Shown here one piece after another: positions 44,789 to 56,500 of a stretch of 64,000 nucleotides of DNA; within the stretch, counting starts at the first letter, position 1, and each line of letters starts with the position of its first letter. Source of the stretch: Echinicola marina (lineage in GTDB: Bacteria; Bacteroidota; Bacteroidia; Cytophagales; Cyclobacteriaceae); assembly GCF_020463795.1 (NCBI RefSeq), contig NZ_CP080025.1, forward strand, positions 313,001 through 377,000, in the 5' to 3' direction. The notes beneath the pieces were generated by a model. It saw nothing but the letters and a program-made list of their open reading frames with translations, did not search any database and was not told where the DNA came from. The position numbers were made by a program, and so were the translations under genes.

Positions 44789-44806
44789 ACTCCGGCCCTG
44801 GGTACA
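44789..44806 (+). repeat. Right attachment core
   Basis: ACTCCGGCCCTGGGTACA, identical to 25224-25241 in the tRNA 3' end, and not part of any tRNA here. It marks the right boundary of the island. Confidence 0.9.
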
Positions 44807-44807
44807 A

Positions 44808-44838
44808 AGCTCTCCTTTTTTTGGAGAGCTTTTTTTTT
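44808..44838 (+). terminator. Displaced original tRNA-Leu terminator
   Basis: Hairpin AGCTCTCC (44808-44815) and GGAGAGCT (44823-44830) with a T7 loop and an eight-T tail. Without the island it would lie directly after the tRNA-Leu. Confidence 0.88.
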
Positions 44839-45419
44839 GAATTCATAATATTCAACTTTTCTACTCCGCTTTTTCTAACCAACGTATTACATTAAGGGAC
44901 CAAGCCGAAAAGCTAGGGAAAGCAGTCTATTTTAGCTATGATATACGCTATTTATTAACCACAGATGGATAAAGATGAACACGGATATTTATTTTTAATA
45001 CATCTGTGTGCATCCTTTTACGCAATTGACTATCTAGGCAGGCCAGTGACTTAAACTAGGCTTGATCTGACAAGGGTAGACAAAATTTAAGTTTGAAATT
45101 ATTCACCCTGACAGACGATATAATTAGACAGAGTCGTACATGATGCATACCGCATCGAATTACAGGGAGAGTCCCTGCGCAGAAAAAGAAAAAGCAATCC
45201 CGAAAATCAATAGCTTTAACGCGATGAAAGCTCATCATTCCTAACAAAAAAATCCCTTAAGTCTGGGGGCAATTTGCAGGGCTGGTAGAGGTTCAATTTG
45301 ATCGCAATAGGCAAATTGGATTAAATAATCATTTGCTCCCATTGCAAAAGTAAGGGAAATTCGGTTTTTTTTATTTTCTTGCACCTTTCATAAAGAGTTG
45401 GCTTTTTAAAATAATAATT
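44839..45419. other. Intergenic region right of the island
   Basis: About 580 bp without a convincing gene. It contains an inverted repeat CACAGATG/CATCTGTG (44960-44967 and 45001-45008) inside a stretch of the ACCACAGATG...GAACACGGAT kind found as dispersed repeats in many bacteria. Short open frames at 45056-45247 (minus) and about 45141-45244 (plus) show no family features. Confidence 0.4.
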
Positions 45420-47147
45420 TTGGCGTTTTTCATCCGATCAACACGATTGAAGGGTTTTGTTTTGGTATTCCTTTTATTGGTACTGATTTCTTCTCAGGTC
45501 AAGGCCCAATATTCCAAGTTGCTTCATAAACCACATGTTGAGCAAAAGGAGATATTATCTGATTTATATTATAGTGCCAGTGATGGTGGTTTTCCTTTCA
45601 AAGCTTTTGCTGACACAGTAGCAGGGATGCGTGAACTAGCAATAAAAGAAAAAGACCCCAACTTGTTGATGGAAGCAGATCTGTTGGAAGCTTTTTATAA
45701 AGTCTTTAATGGATTGGGAACGGTGGATCTCTTGATTCAGGTTCAAAAGGAAAGTAAAGCAAAAGGGTTTCAATACATCGCCAGTAGGGCTGCCAATGCC
45801 ATCGCTGGAGTCTATTGGGGGGATATGGAATTTCAAAAATCCATTCATTGGCACCTTCTGCTGGATGAGTTGATCAGTAAAATGAGCATTGAGGAATTTC
45901 CTGACAAAGCCATCTTCCTACAGCAAATTGGAAATGACTTCTTTTTTTTCGGAGATTATAAAAAGGCAATTTCCTATTTTCGAAGGGTGGCGAAGCTGCC
46001 CTTGGATGATTTTTATATCTACGCCTATCGACATTCATTCAATAACCTGGGGCTTTCTTACCGTGAAATTGGCAATTTGGATAGTTCAGATTATTATTTT
46101 GAACGCCTGTTGGTGCATGCAGATACCACTTCTGAACAGTGGGTGGGGATAGCCTCCGGAAATAAGGGTTTCAATCATTTCCTCAAAGGGGAATTTGATG
46201 CTGCAATTCCCTACTTAGAAACCGACATCCGGATTGCCGAACAATTTGAAGATTTTGGATTAGCAGCGGGTTCATGTATTCCGATTGCTGATATCTACAT
46301 TCAGCAAGGGGGCCTATCACTGGCAAGAGCTTACATCGATAAAGCAAAAGAATATATTCAACTCACAGGTCAAACTGATCGATATGCAAAGCTATATCCT
46401 GTCATGAGCAAATGGGAAGCAGCCATGAATCATCCCCAACTGGCAACTACCTACCTGGATTCTGCCCTTATTTCCCAAAAAAGAGTGAATGAGAAATTCA
46501 GTGCCCTCAAGCTGATGCGAGCAAATCAAGAAGTAATGGCCAGCAAAAGGGAAAGGGAAATTCTCAAACTACAAGATGAGGGGGAAAGAAATAAAATGAC
46601 CCGAAATTTTATTATTGGAGGCTTGATATTATTATTGGTTGTCTTTTTGGTGGTATATCAAATTCAGGATGGACGAAACAAAGCAGAACAAAAGTTGAAG
46701 ACCGTTGAGCTGGAGCAGACGCATCTGCAATTGGAAAATGCCAGAAGCCAGCTAAAAACCTACCTCAACAAAATCAATGATAATTCTAGAATTATTCAGT
46801 CGCTGGAAAAATCACAGCCTACAGCTGTGCAGCAGAAATTACTGGATGAGCTTAAGGAAAGTACGATTTTGACAGAGGTGGACTGGGACTCATTTCAGAA
46901 GCAATTCGCCAAAGTCTTTCCTGGTTTGATTGCAGATATGCAAAATAAATACCCTGCTCTTTCACCAGCGGAGCTTCGTTTTTTGCTCCTTACCAAATTG
47001 GAAATTCCAAAAGGCCAAATCGCAAATGCCTTGGGGATTTCTCCGGCATCTCTTCGGGTGACCTGGTATAGAATCCGAAAAAAGCTGGATTTACCCAAAG
47101 ATTTTTCAGCTTCCCAATTTTTTGAAAAGTTCGTTTCTGAATCCTGA
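45420..47147 (+). CDS. TPR sensor protein with membrane helix and C-terminal HTH
   Basis: 575 residues starting at TTG (no nearby in-frame ATG before the signal sequence). A signal or anchor segment (LKGFVLVFLLLVLISSQVKAQ) is followed by tetratricopeptide-like repeats (about 40-370) predicted to be periplasmic, a membrane helix (about 396-415, FIIGGLILLLVVFLVVYQI), a coiled coil (about 420-470) and a LuxR/GerE-like helix-turn-helix (about 505-560, LSPAELRFLLLTKLEIPKGQIANALGISPASLRVTWYRIRKKL). This is a common Bacteroidota regulator design, sensing in the periplasm and binding DNA at the membrane. It lies just upstream of a giant adhesin gene, which may be its target. Confidence 0.85.
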   Translation: MAFFIRSTRLKGFVLVFLLLVLISSQVKAQYSKLLHKPHVEQKEILSDLYYSASDGGFPFKAFADTVAGMRELAIKEKDPNLLMEADLLEAFYKVFNGLGTVDLLIQVQKESKAKGFQYIASRAANAIAGVYWGDMEFQKSIHWHLLLDELISKMSIEEFPDKAIFLQQIGNDFFFFGDYKKAISYFRRVAKLPLDDFYIYAYRHSFNNLGLSYREIGNLDSSDYYFERLLVHADTTSEQWVGIASGNKGFNHFLKGEFDAAIPYLETDIRIAEQFEDFGLAAGSCIPIADIYIQQGGLSLARAYIDKAKEYIQLTGQTDRYAKLYPVMSKWEAAMNHPQLATTYLDSALISQKRVNEKFSALKLMRANQEVMASKREREILKLQDEGERNKMTRNFIIGGLILLLVVFLVVYQIQDGRNKAEQKLKTVELEQTHLQLENARSQLKTYLNKINDNSRIIQSLEKSQPTAVQQKLLDELKESTILTEVDWDSFQKQFAKVFPGLIADMQNKYPALSPAELRFLLLTKLEIPKGQIANALGISPASLRVTWYRIRKKLDLPKDFSASQFFEKFVSES

Positions 47148-47247
47148 AGGCCTGTTTTTTCGTTTGTAACGCTTTTGTAACGCCCCAGAATGTCATTTTT
47201 TGGAAGCTTGGAACTATGTTTAAGGCTTTAGTTAAACTTGTTCTCAA

Positions 47248-47397
47248 ATGTCAAAACGCAAATCAATCCTTTGGTGGGTAATTTTACTGTTGGTGGTAGT
47301 TGGATTTTTGGTCTACTGTTTTTTTGAGAAAAAGGAAAGAGAGATAGAAGAAAGCATTCAACAATTAGAAAAAACTGATGGTTTCAATTCCGAATAG
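47248..47397 (+). CDS. Small single-pass membrane protein (49 residues)
   Basis: An ATG at 47248 opens a 49-codon frame: basic N-terminus (MSKRKS), one membrane helix (ILWWVILLLVVVGFLVYCFF), then a charged tail (EKKEREIEESIQQLEK) and stop at 47397. The membrane-plus-charged-tail build and good codon use make it a plausible gene, although no family is recognised. It is 100 bp after the TPR regulator and 180 bp before the adhesin. Confidence 0.5.
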   Translation: MSKRKSILWWVILLLVVVGFLVYCFFEKKEREIEESIQQLEKTDGFNSE

Positions 47398-47577
47398 GTT
47401 CTCCAATTTTTTGTTAAAAAATGGAGTTATTCCACACTGGGTTCAGCTTTCAAAAAGCTATTTCATGCGGTTTCCATGGTGTTGCTGTAAAACTACCAAA
47501 AGCGCTGATATAGGCTTCCACAGATTATGACTGCGTCCAAAAAAACTGACGTCTTATTGATTTTACATTTAAATTCC

Positions 47578-50500
47578 ATGAAAAAACTTTACTCTTATCA
47601 CCATTTAAAATGGGTTTCCACTTTATTAATTTTCCTGTTTTCATTTCAGGTGGCTTTTGGACAAACTGTTGTAGAAAACTATGATGATGATGCAGGCTAT
47701 TCTATTACCAGTAAAGATTTTACCAATGATGGGATCAGGTATCAAATTAATGGTCCTGACCCAACCTATACCCATAAAACATCAAACAGTACTTATTCTC
47801 TATCTGAGGGGGGACTTTCAGACTATGCTCTTCAATTTGATACGGGTGGAGAGGGTACGATCAGTTCCATTACCATCAGTCTTAGTTCTGGAGGCAATTT
47901 TAGCCTAAACTCTTTATCATTTGATATTCAGGTCACTGGCAACGTTAACTTTTCAACCAGCGCGGGAGGGAATGTAATCTTACCGCCGAATGATGGCCCA
48001 TTTGCTCTTTATCGAAATTACAATTTTTCCTCCCAATCAGGTTTTAGCAATATCACCAGCTTCACAATTTCTGGAGTAGATATTGTTGTCGATTTGGATG
48101 ATTTATCCTATACCATACCTTCAGCGAACACACCACCAACTGCTTCCAGCTTTACAGCTGCCAATGGTCCCTATGAGAATTTGACCTATACTTTTTCAAC
48201 AGCAAGCTTTGGCTATTCAGACAGTGATGGGGATCCTATCAGCCATGTCTTAATAGAATCCCTGCCAGATGAGGGAACCTTATATGTTGATGCAGATAAC
48301 GATGATGTTTATGACGTCGGAGAGGAAGTCAGCATCAATGACCAAATCAGCAAGGCAGACCTAGATGCAGGAAATCTTCAATACATTCAAAATGGATCAA
48401 CCAATACTTCATTTCAATTTGAGGTGAATGACGGAACGGATAATAGTACTGGAAATTACATAGCGACATTAAATATTACCCCTGTTCCCACGGTTACACT
48501 TTATTTGACTAAGGCAGAAGACTTTGAAGGAAACTCCTCAGATAAGATGATCCAGGTTAATCTTTCACATTCTTTTGTGGCACCAGTCACGGTGAATCTA
48601 GGTTTCGGAGGTACGGCAACTGGGTCAGGAGTTGATTATTCGGTTCTTGTAAACCCAGTTATAATCAATCCTGGAACTACATTTGGGATGAGTGCTATTA
48701 GATTGGTTCATGATGCCCTGTATGAAGGAGATGAGACTATAACCATTGATATTGCTTCTGTGACGAATGGGGTTGAAAATGGTGCTCAACAACAAACTTT
48801 TACAATTTTGGAAGATGATCTCGCACCAACAGTTTCGCTCGAAGTAGTGGATTTTTGGAATCCTATTACTGATGAAAGTGGCAGTTATGCTTTTGTTAGA
48901 GGGAAAATTGATGCAGTAGCAGGAACGTCGATAACTATCCCTTTAAGCTTTTCAGGAACGGCGGTTGAAGGAACCGATTATGAAACTACTGATCTCGCGA
49001 TTACCCTATCTCCAGGACAAACCATGGACAGTATTCGGGTGGAATCCCTTTTGGATGGAATAGAAGAAGGAGATGAGACCATTATTATTGATATGGGTGC
49101 TCCGACCAACGGAATTAAAGGCAGCCCTGATCAGGTGACTTTGACCATCAAGGATGAGGATTTGGCTGCTCCTAAGGATTATACCGTAGAAATTAATCAG
49201 GACCGGATTCTTCCGTCCAATTCATCCGATGTCAGTTTTACCTTTACCAATGCCGAAATAGACGCGACCTATAATTATCTATTTACCAGTGCTGCAGGGG
49301 GAAGTACCGTTTCGGGTTCTGGAACAATTACTACAGCTAATCAAACCATTTCCAATATTGATCTAAGTGGATTGTCAGATGGTACCATTACACTTTCGGT
49401 GGACCTGACGGATTCATTCAATAATACCGGTGCCACAGTCCAAGATATTGCAGAAAAATTGGCCAGTATCCCTCCCTTCATGACGGGGGTTCCAACGGAT
49501 ATTACTGTGACCGAAGGAGTACCAAGCAGTATTGATCTGTCAGGATCCACTTTAGGTGATCCAGATGCAGCACCTGATGATGTGTTGGGAATCACATATA
49601 TTGCTTTGGGAGGAACACCTTCTTTTAATCCTGGAGTTGGTATTACAGTCAGCCAGCCAGTTCCTGGAGTTTGGACTACTTCGGGTACTATTTCAGACTT
49701 AAACACCTACCTGAGTGATCCATCCTCTATTATGTTTACCAGCAATCCAGGAGTAATAGGGGATAATGCCGGAACCATTGACTTAATCGGGAACGATGGA
49801 CTAGTAGGTGCGTCATTTGGTACTGTTAATATCGATGTGGTCACACCTACTTTAATTTCCATCAATGATGTTACGGTAGCTGAAGGCGACGCAGGTACTT
49901 CCACCCTACGGTTTACCGTATCATTAGATGCTCCAGCTCCGGCAGGCGGAGCTACGGTTGATTATGCCACATCGGATGGAACAGCCACAGCTGGATCAGA
50001 TTATACAGCTATTAGTGGAACGCTGAATTTTGCAGCGGGAGAAACCAGTAAGACGATAGATGTGTCTGTAAATAGAGACACTGAAGTAGAAGGAAGCGAA
50101 ACATTTACCATAACCCTTTCTAACCCTACAGGAACAGGGGTTGTCCTTGATGAGGCCATGGGCACTGGGTTGATTTTTAATGATGATTTCAAAAAGGCAA
50201 CCAGAATTTATTGGGCTAATCGTGAAAAGATACAATCTGCTAAGCTAGATGGTTCGGATATACAAACAATTGCAACAGGTCAATACAATGGAATTCGTAT
50301 TGATCACGAAAATCAGAAGCTATATTTCAATGAGCTCAGCGGTGATATTTTGAAAGCGGATCTGGATGGATCCAATGTAGAAACCATCGTTTCCGGAGCT
50401 GAAGCTTTCGGAATTGCATTGGATCTTGCCAATAGTAAAATTTACTGGACGGAATATGATAATAATAGGATAAGAAGAGCCAACCTGGACGGTTCCAATG

Positions 50501-53500
50501 TGGAAGATGTAGTTGCATCAGCTAATGGTCATACTGGGGTTTGGGTTGACAATTACACCAACAAAATATATTGGAGTGGTTATTTTTTAGATAAATTTTT
50601 CAGATCAAATTTAGATGGTACGAATAAAGAAGTTGTGGTCTCGAAAATAGGCAATCCATGGTCAGTTCAGGTAGATGCTTTAAATGGTAAACTATATTTT
50701 ACGGATTATTATGAGTTAGGAAGAGCCGATATGGATGGATCCAACATTGAAACTCTATCTAATTCTGGAACTTCGCTTGGAATGGATCTTGATTTGAAAG
50801 CAGGTAAAGTATATTATGGAGCAGCAGGAATCCGAATGGCAAATTTGGACGGAACTAGTGAAGCGGAAATAATACCTTATGCTTCCTCGGGTGACGTTTG
50901 GGGAATTGCACTAAGTACCGAAGATATTGATGTTTCTGTCTCTGTAGACGACGCAAGCATAGCAGAAGGAAACTCAGGAACAGGCACCTTAACCTTTACT
51001 GTAAGTCTGGATAATCCCGCTCCGGCAGGAGGAGCGACTGTTGACTATGCGACATCCAATGGATCTGCGATAGCAGGATCTGATTTTACCGCAGCAAGTG
51101 GAACAATAAGTTTTGCAGAAGGAGAGACCAGTAAAACCATAGATGTAAGCATAGCAGGTGACGAAATTCTAGAATCTGATGAGACGTTAACACTGATGCT
51201 TTCGAATCCTACTGGTACCAATGTCATGATCACTGATGGTACCGGCATGGGCACAATTACAAATGATGATCAAGCTGCTGTTACTATAGCAGAAGTGAGC
51301 GGAAATGAAGATGATGGAGCAATAACCTTAACGGCCACATTAGACAATGCTGTCCAAGGTGGATTTACAATAGATGTAAGCACTGCTGATGGTACGGCCA
51401 CTGTTGCCGACAATGACTACACTGCCGTGACCGGTCAAACCTTAACCTTTGCAGGTACCGCAGGTGAAATCCAGACCTTTACTGTGACGCCAACCCTTGA
51501 TTTAGTGCAGGAAGTGGATGAAACTTTAACTGTTTCTCAATCCAATTTGGCAAGTACAAGTCTAGCAGTGGATATTTCAGATGGAGCAATAGTTACGATC
51601 CTTAATGATGATTTCCCTCCTTCGGGATATACAGTGGCTTGGGATGATAATTTGATCAATTCTACTGAGGCCTTAAATACATTCTTTACAGTCTCTAATG
51701 CAGAGGTAGGCGCCACTATATTCTATTCCATTTCCAGTAGTGGAGATGGCAATACTGCCACTGTTGCCGGTAGTAAAGCAGTAGTTGATCTTAACCAAGT
51801 TGTCAATGTTGATGTGAGTTCTTTGGTTGATGGACACTTGACTGTAGAAGTTTATCTTCAGGATGCAGGTGGAAATAAAGGTCCTACAATAGGTAATAAT
51901 TCTACGGTGTTGGACCAAACAGCTCCTCCAGCTCCAGGTACTCCGGATTTGACTCGGGGTTCTGATTCCGGAGTATCGGCTTCGGATAACATTACCAATG
52001 ATTTAACGCCGACCTTTTCAGGGACAGCATTGGCAAATAGTACAGTCACTGTGATCAGTGACAAGGATGGGGTACTGGGTACCACAACTGCGAATGGATC
52101 CGGTAATTGGACCTTTACTGCAGGGAGCGATGTATCGAAAGGTGTTCATGTCATGACTGCTACCCAAGCTGACTTGGCAGGCAATAACAGTCCTGCCTCT
52201 AGTGGCTTGTCAGTCACTTTTGATGCCAATCCTCCTTCGGTCATATTAAAACCCGGTACCACTAACCTTACTTTGAACCAAGATGGAATTTCACCTACAC
52301 TTTCCATATCTGAATTGTTGTACTTTGCAATTTTTGACGATTTCACGCCACAAGGAAATATTCAGTCAAGCTTAAGTAAATCAGTTTTCAATTGCTCTGA
52401 TGTCGGAACTAATTCTGTAACTGTTACTGTAACCGACCTGGCTGGAAATTCTTGGATTGGGAACGCAAGTGTCAATATTATTGATTCAACAAATCCAGCC
52501 ATTCTTGCAAAATCAACAATCACCCTGAATGTGGATGCATTTGTAACAGTTGATTTGACCGTTGGAATGATAGATGAGGGATCCACAGATGCCTGCGGAA
52601 TTCAGTCTCAAGTATTAAGTAAAACTTCTTTCAGCAAAACTGATGAAGGATCCAATACAGTGAAATACACTGTTACCGATGTAAATGGTAATTCATCTGA
52701 AGTTGATATCGAGGTTATTATTGTGGTGGTTCCAAAAGTTCTCACTGTGACCGTTGATGCTGGTCAGACCAAGATCTATGGAGATCTCGATCCGGTATTA
52801 ACTTATCAGGCTTCAGGATTTGAACCAGGGGATGATGTAGGTATTTTGACTGGCGCTCTTTCAAGAGATCCGGGAAGCGACGTAGGGACTTATGCGATTA
52901 CTTTGGGTACGCTGGATGCAGGACCAAATTATACCATCAATTTCACCGGTTCGGACTTTGAAATCACATCTGCCCCCTTGAATGTGACAGCGATTAGGAA
53001 TTCTAAAGTATATGGGGATGCCGATCCAACCTTTGTCTTTGTTGCCTCAGGACTGAAAAATGGAGATCCAAGTTCTACAATCACAGGGGCTTTGGGAAGA
53101 GCAGTAGGCGAAGATGTTGGGATTTATGCTATCAATCAGGGGACACTAGATGCAGGTCCAAACTATTCGATCAACTTCGCTACTGCGAACTTTGAGATTA
53201 CCCCAGCTACCTTGGATATCACAGCTGATGCAGGTCAGAATAAGGTGTATGGCCAAGTCGATCCAGAATTGACGTATCAGTATTCAGGCTTGAAAAATGG
53301 GGATACAAAAGAAGGAGTGATCACCGGAGCATTGGCAAGAGCAACTGGAGAAGATATTGGAACATACCCAATTAATCAGGGGACGCTGGATGCAGGATCT
53401 AATTATACGATCAATTTTATTGATGAAGATTTTGTAATTACTCAGGGAACGATCAACGGAATCACCTTTGATGACGCCAGTTTTGTTTACGATGGAATAG

Positions 53501-56500
53501 AGAAGTCTCTGGCCATCACCGGTCCGCTCCCAGTGGGAACCCATGTGAATTATAGCAACAACGGAAGGACGGATGTTGGCACCCAGCAGGTTACCGCCAC
53601 GATCAGTGGATCGAACTTCACGACTCTGGTGCTGACTGCAGATTTGACGGTAACACCAGGAACTATCACGGGAATCAGCTTTGATGACGCCAGTTTTGTA
53701 TACGATGGAACAGAGAAGTCTCTGGCCATCACCGGTCCGCTCCCAGTGGGAACCCATGTGAATTATAGCAACAACGGAAGGACGGATGTTGGCACCCAGC
53801 AGGTTACCGCCACGATCAGTGGATCGAACTTCACGACTCTGGTGCTGACTGCAGATTTGACGGTAACACCAGGAACTATCACGGGAATCAGCTTTGATGA
53901 CGCCAGTTTTGTATACGATGGAACAGAGAAGTCTTTGGCCATCACCGGTCCGCTCCCAGTGGGAACCCATGTGAATTATAGCAACAACGGAAGGACGGAT
54001 GTTGGCACCCAGCAGGTGACAGCTACGATCAGTGGATCGAACTTCACGACTCTGGTGCTGACTGCAGATTTGACGGTAACACCAGGAATTATCACAGGAA
54101 TCACCTTTGATGACGCCAGTTTTGTATACGATGGAACAGAGAAGTCTCTGGCCATAGCTGGTCCGCTCCCAGTGGGAACCCATGTGAATTATAGCAACAA
54201 CGGAAGGACGGATGTAGGTACCCAGCAGGTTACCGCCACGATCAGTGGATCGAACTTCACGACTCTGGTGCTGACTGCAGATTTGACGGTAACGCCAGGA
54301 ACTATCACGGGAATCAGCTTTGATGACGCCAGTTTTGTATACGATGGAACAGAGAAGTCTTTGGCCATCACCGGTCCGCTCCCAGTGGGAACCCATGTGA
54401 ATTATACCAACAACGGAAGGACGGATGTTGGCACCCAGCAGGTTACCGCCACGATCAGTGGATCGAACTTCACGACTCTGGTGTTGACTGCAGATTTGAC
54501 GGTAAGCCCAGCGACTTTGGATATCACAGCAGATGCTGGCCAATCCAAAATCTATGATGATCCAGATCCGGTATTCAGCTTTGTAGCCGATGGCTTCGAA
54601 GGAGGAGATACTGAGACAATTCTCACAGGATCATTGACCAGAGCAGCTGGAGAGGATGTGGGCATCCATCCGATCAATCTGGGTACCCTGGATGCCGGTC
54701 CAAACTATACGATCAATTTCATTAGTGCTGACTTTGAGATCATACCTGCTACCTTGGGTATTACTGCTTATGCCGGCCAGAGTAAGATTTATGGAGATTC
54801 AGATCCAACACTTGGCTATCAGGTGGCAGGCCTGAAAAACGGAGATACCGAAGGAGTGATCACCGGAGCATTGGCCAGAACAGTAGGGGAAGATGTGGGA
54901 ATCTACGCGATCAATCTAGGAACACTGGATGCCGGAGCAAATTATACGATAGTATATAGCATAGCTGAGTTTGAAATAACTAAAGCAGCCTTGACGGTAA
55001 CTGCTGAAGATCAAAGTAAGGTTTATGGTGAGGCTGACCCTAGTTTAACTGTGAGCTATTCTGGCTTTGTGAACGGTGATGATGAATCTGCTTTGGGCGG
55101 AACGCTTGATGTGAGCCGTGCAGCCGGAGAGGATGTGGGCACTTATGCAATTACCGCTTCGGGTTATACTTCAAGCAATTATACCATCAGCTATGTAGAT
55201 GGCAGCTTAGAAATCACCCAAGCAGCCTTGACCGTTACCGCTGATGACCAAAGCAAGGTTTATGGTGAGACTGATGGTGCTTTAACAGTAAGTTATTCGG
55301 GATTTGTGAATAGCGATGATGAAACGGCATTGGGCGGTACTTTAAATATAAGCCGTGCAGCCGGAGAGGATGTGGGCACTTATGCAATTACCGCTTCGGG
55401 TTATACTTCAAGCAATTATACCATCAGCTATGTAGATGGCAGCTTTGAGATCACGCAGGCAGCCCTGACAGTTACCGCTGATGACCAGAGCAAGGTTTAC
55501 GGAGCAGCTGACCCAGCTTTAACAGTAAGTTATTCGGGATTTGTGAATGGTGATGACGCAACTGCCTTGGGCGGCACACTGGATGTAAGCCGAACTACCG
55601 GAGAGGATGTAGGTAACTATGCGATTACCGCCTCTGGTTATACTTCCGGTAACTATACGATCAGCTATGTGGATGGTAACTTGGAGATCACCAAGGCAGC
55701 TTTAACCGTAAGCGCTGATGACCAGAGCAAGGTTTACGGTGAGGCTGATGGTGCTTTAACAGTAAGTTATTCGGGATTTGTGAATAGCGATGATGCAACT
55801 GTCTTGGGCGGTACTTTGGATGTAAGCCGAGCAGCCGGAGAGGATGTAGGTACTTATGCGATTATGGCTTCCGGCTATACTTCAAGCAATTATACCATCA
55901 GCTATGTAGATGGCAGCTTTGAGATCACGCAGGCAGCCCTGACAGTTACTGCGGACGATCAAAGTAAGGTTTATGGAGAATCTGACCCAGCTTTGACCGT
56001 TTCCTATTCCGGCTTTGTGAACGGCGATGATGAGACTGCCTTGGGTGGCACATTGGATGTAAGCCGAGCTGCCGGAGAGGATGTGGGCACTTATGCAATT
56101 ACCGCTTCTGGTTATACTTCCGGTAACTATACGATCAGCTATGTGGATGGAAACTTTGAAATAAACCAGGCAGCCTTAACAGTCACTGCTGATGATAAAT
56201 CCAAGGTTTACGGAGAAACAGATGCTGCCTTGACCGTTTCCTATGCAGGTTTTGTGAACGGCGATGATGAGACTGCCTTGGGTGGCACATTGGATGTAAG
56301 CCGAGCTGCCGGAGAGGATGTGGGCACTTATGCAATTACCGCTTCTGGTTATACTTCCGGTAACTATACGATCAGCTATGTGGATGGCAACTTTGAAATA
56401 AACCAGGCAGCCTTAACAGTCACTGCTGATGATAAATCCAAGGTTTACGGAGAAACAGATGCTGCCTTGACCGTTTCCTATGCAGGTTTTGTGAACGGTG

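Larger units (their letters stand above)
25242..44806. mobile_element. Integrated island of about 19.6 kb in tRNA-Leu, satellite-like, with restriction cargo
   Basis: The ends are defined by the 18-bp tRNA-derived direct repeat. The island encodes a tyrosine integrase at the right end, an HTH/excisionase-like protein, a TerS-like protein, a possible replication initiator, unknown genes, and a six-gene type I restriction plus McrBC operon. Paired TTGCTAAAC boxes lie inside both ends. Phage structural genes and conjugation genes are absent, which excludes a full prophage or a conjugative element. The module at 25.5-30.1 kb is clearly more AT-rich than the chromosome. I infer a phage-satellite-like or simple integrative element; the boundaries are well supported, the element class less so. 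Confidence 0.85.

Noticed and set aside
25242-44806. Full prophage or conjugative element
   Set aside because: No large terminase, portal, capsid, tail, relaxase or conjugation genes are seen; only a TerS-like gene and element control genes are present.
45056-45247. 63-codon minus-strand frame right of the island
   Set aside because: Odd Phe/Cys-rich composition, no signal or domain, overlaps other short frames; treated as non-coding.
53284-54543. Long antisense open frame (419 codons) across the adhesin repeats
   Set aside because: It is open only because the 213-bp repeat has a period divisible by three and lacks stops in that frame; it mirrors the repeats and lies inside a clear coding gene.
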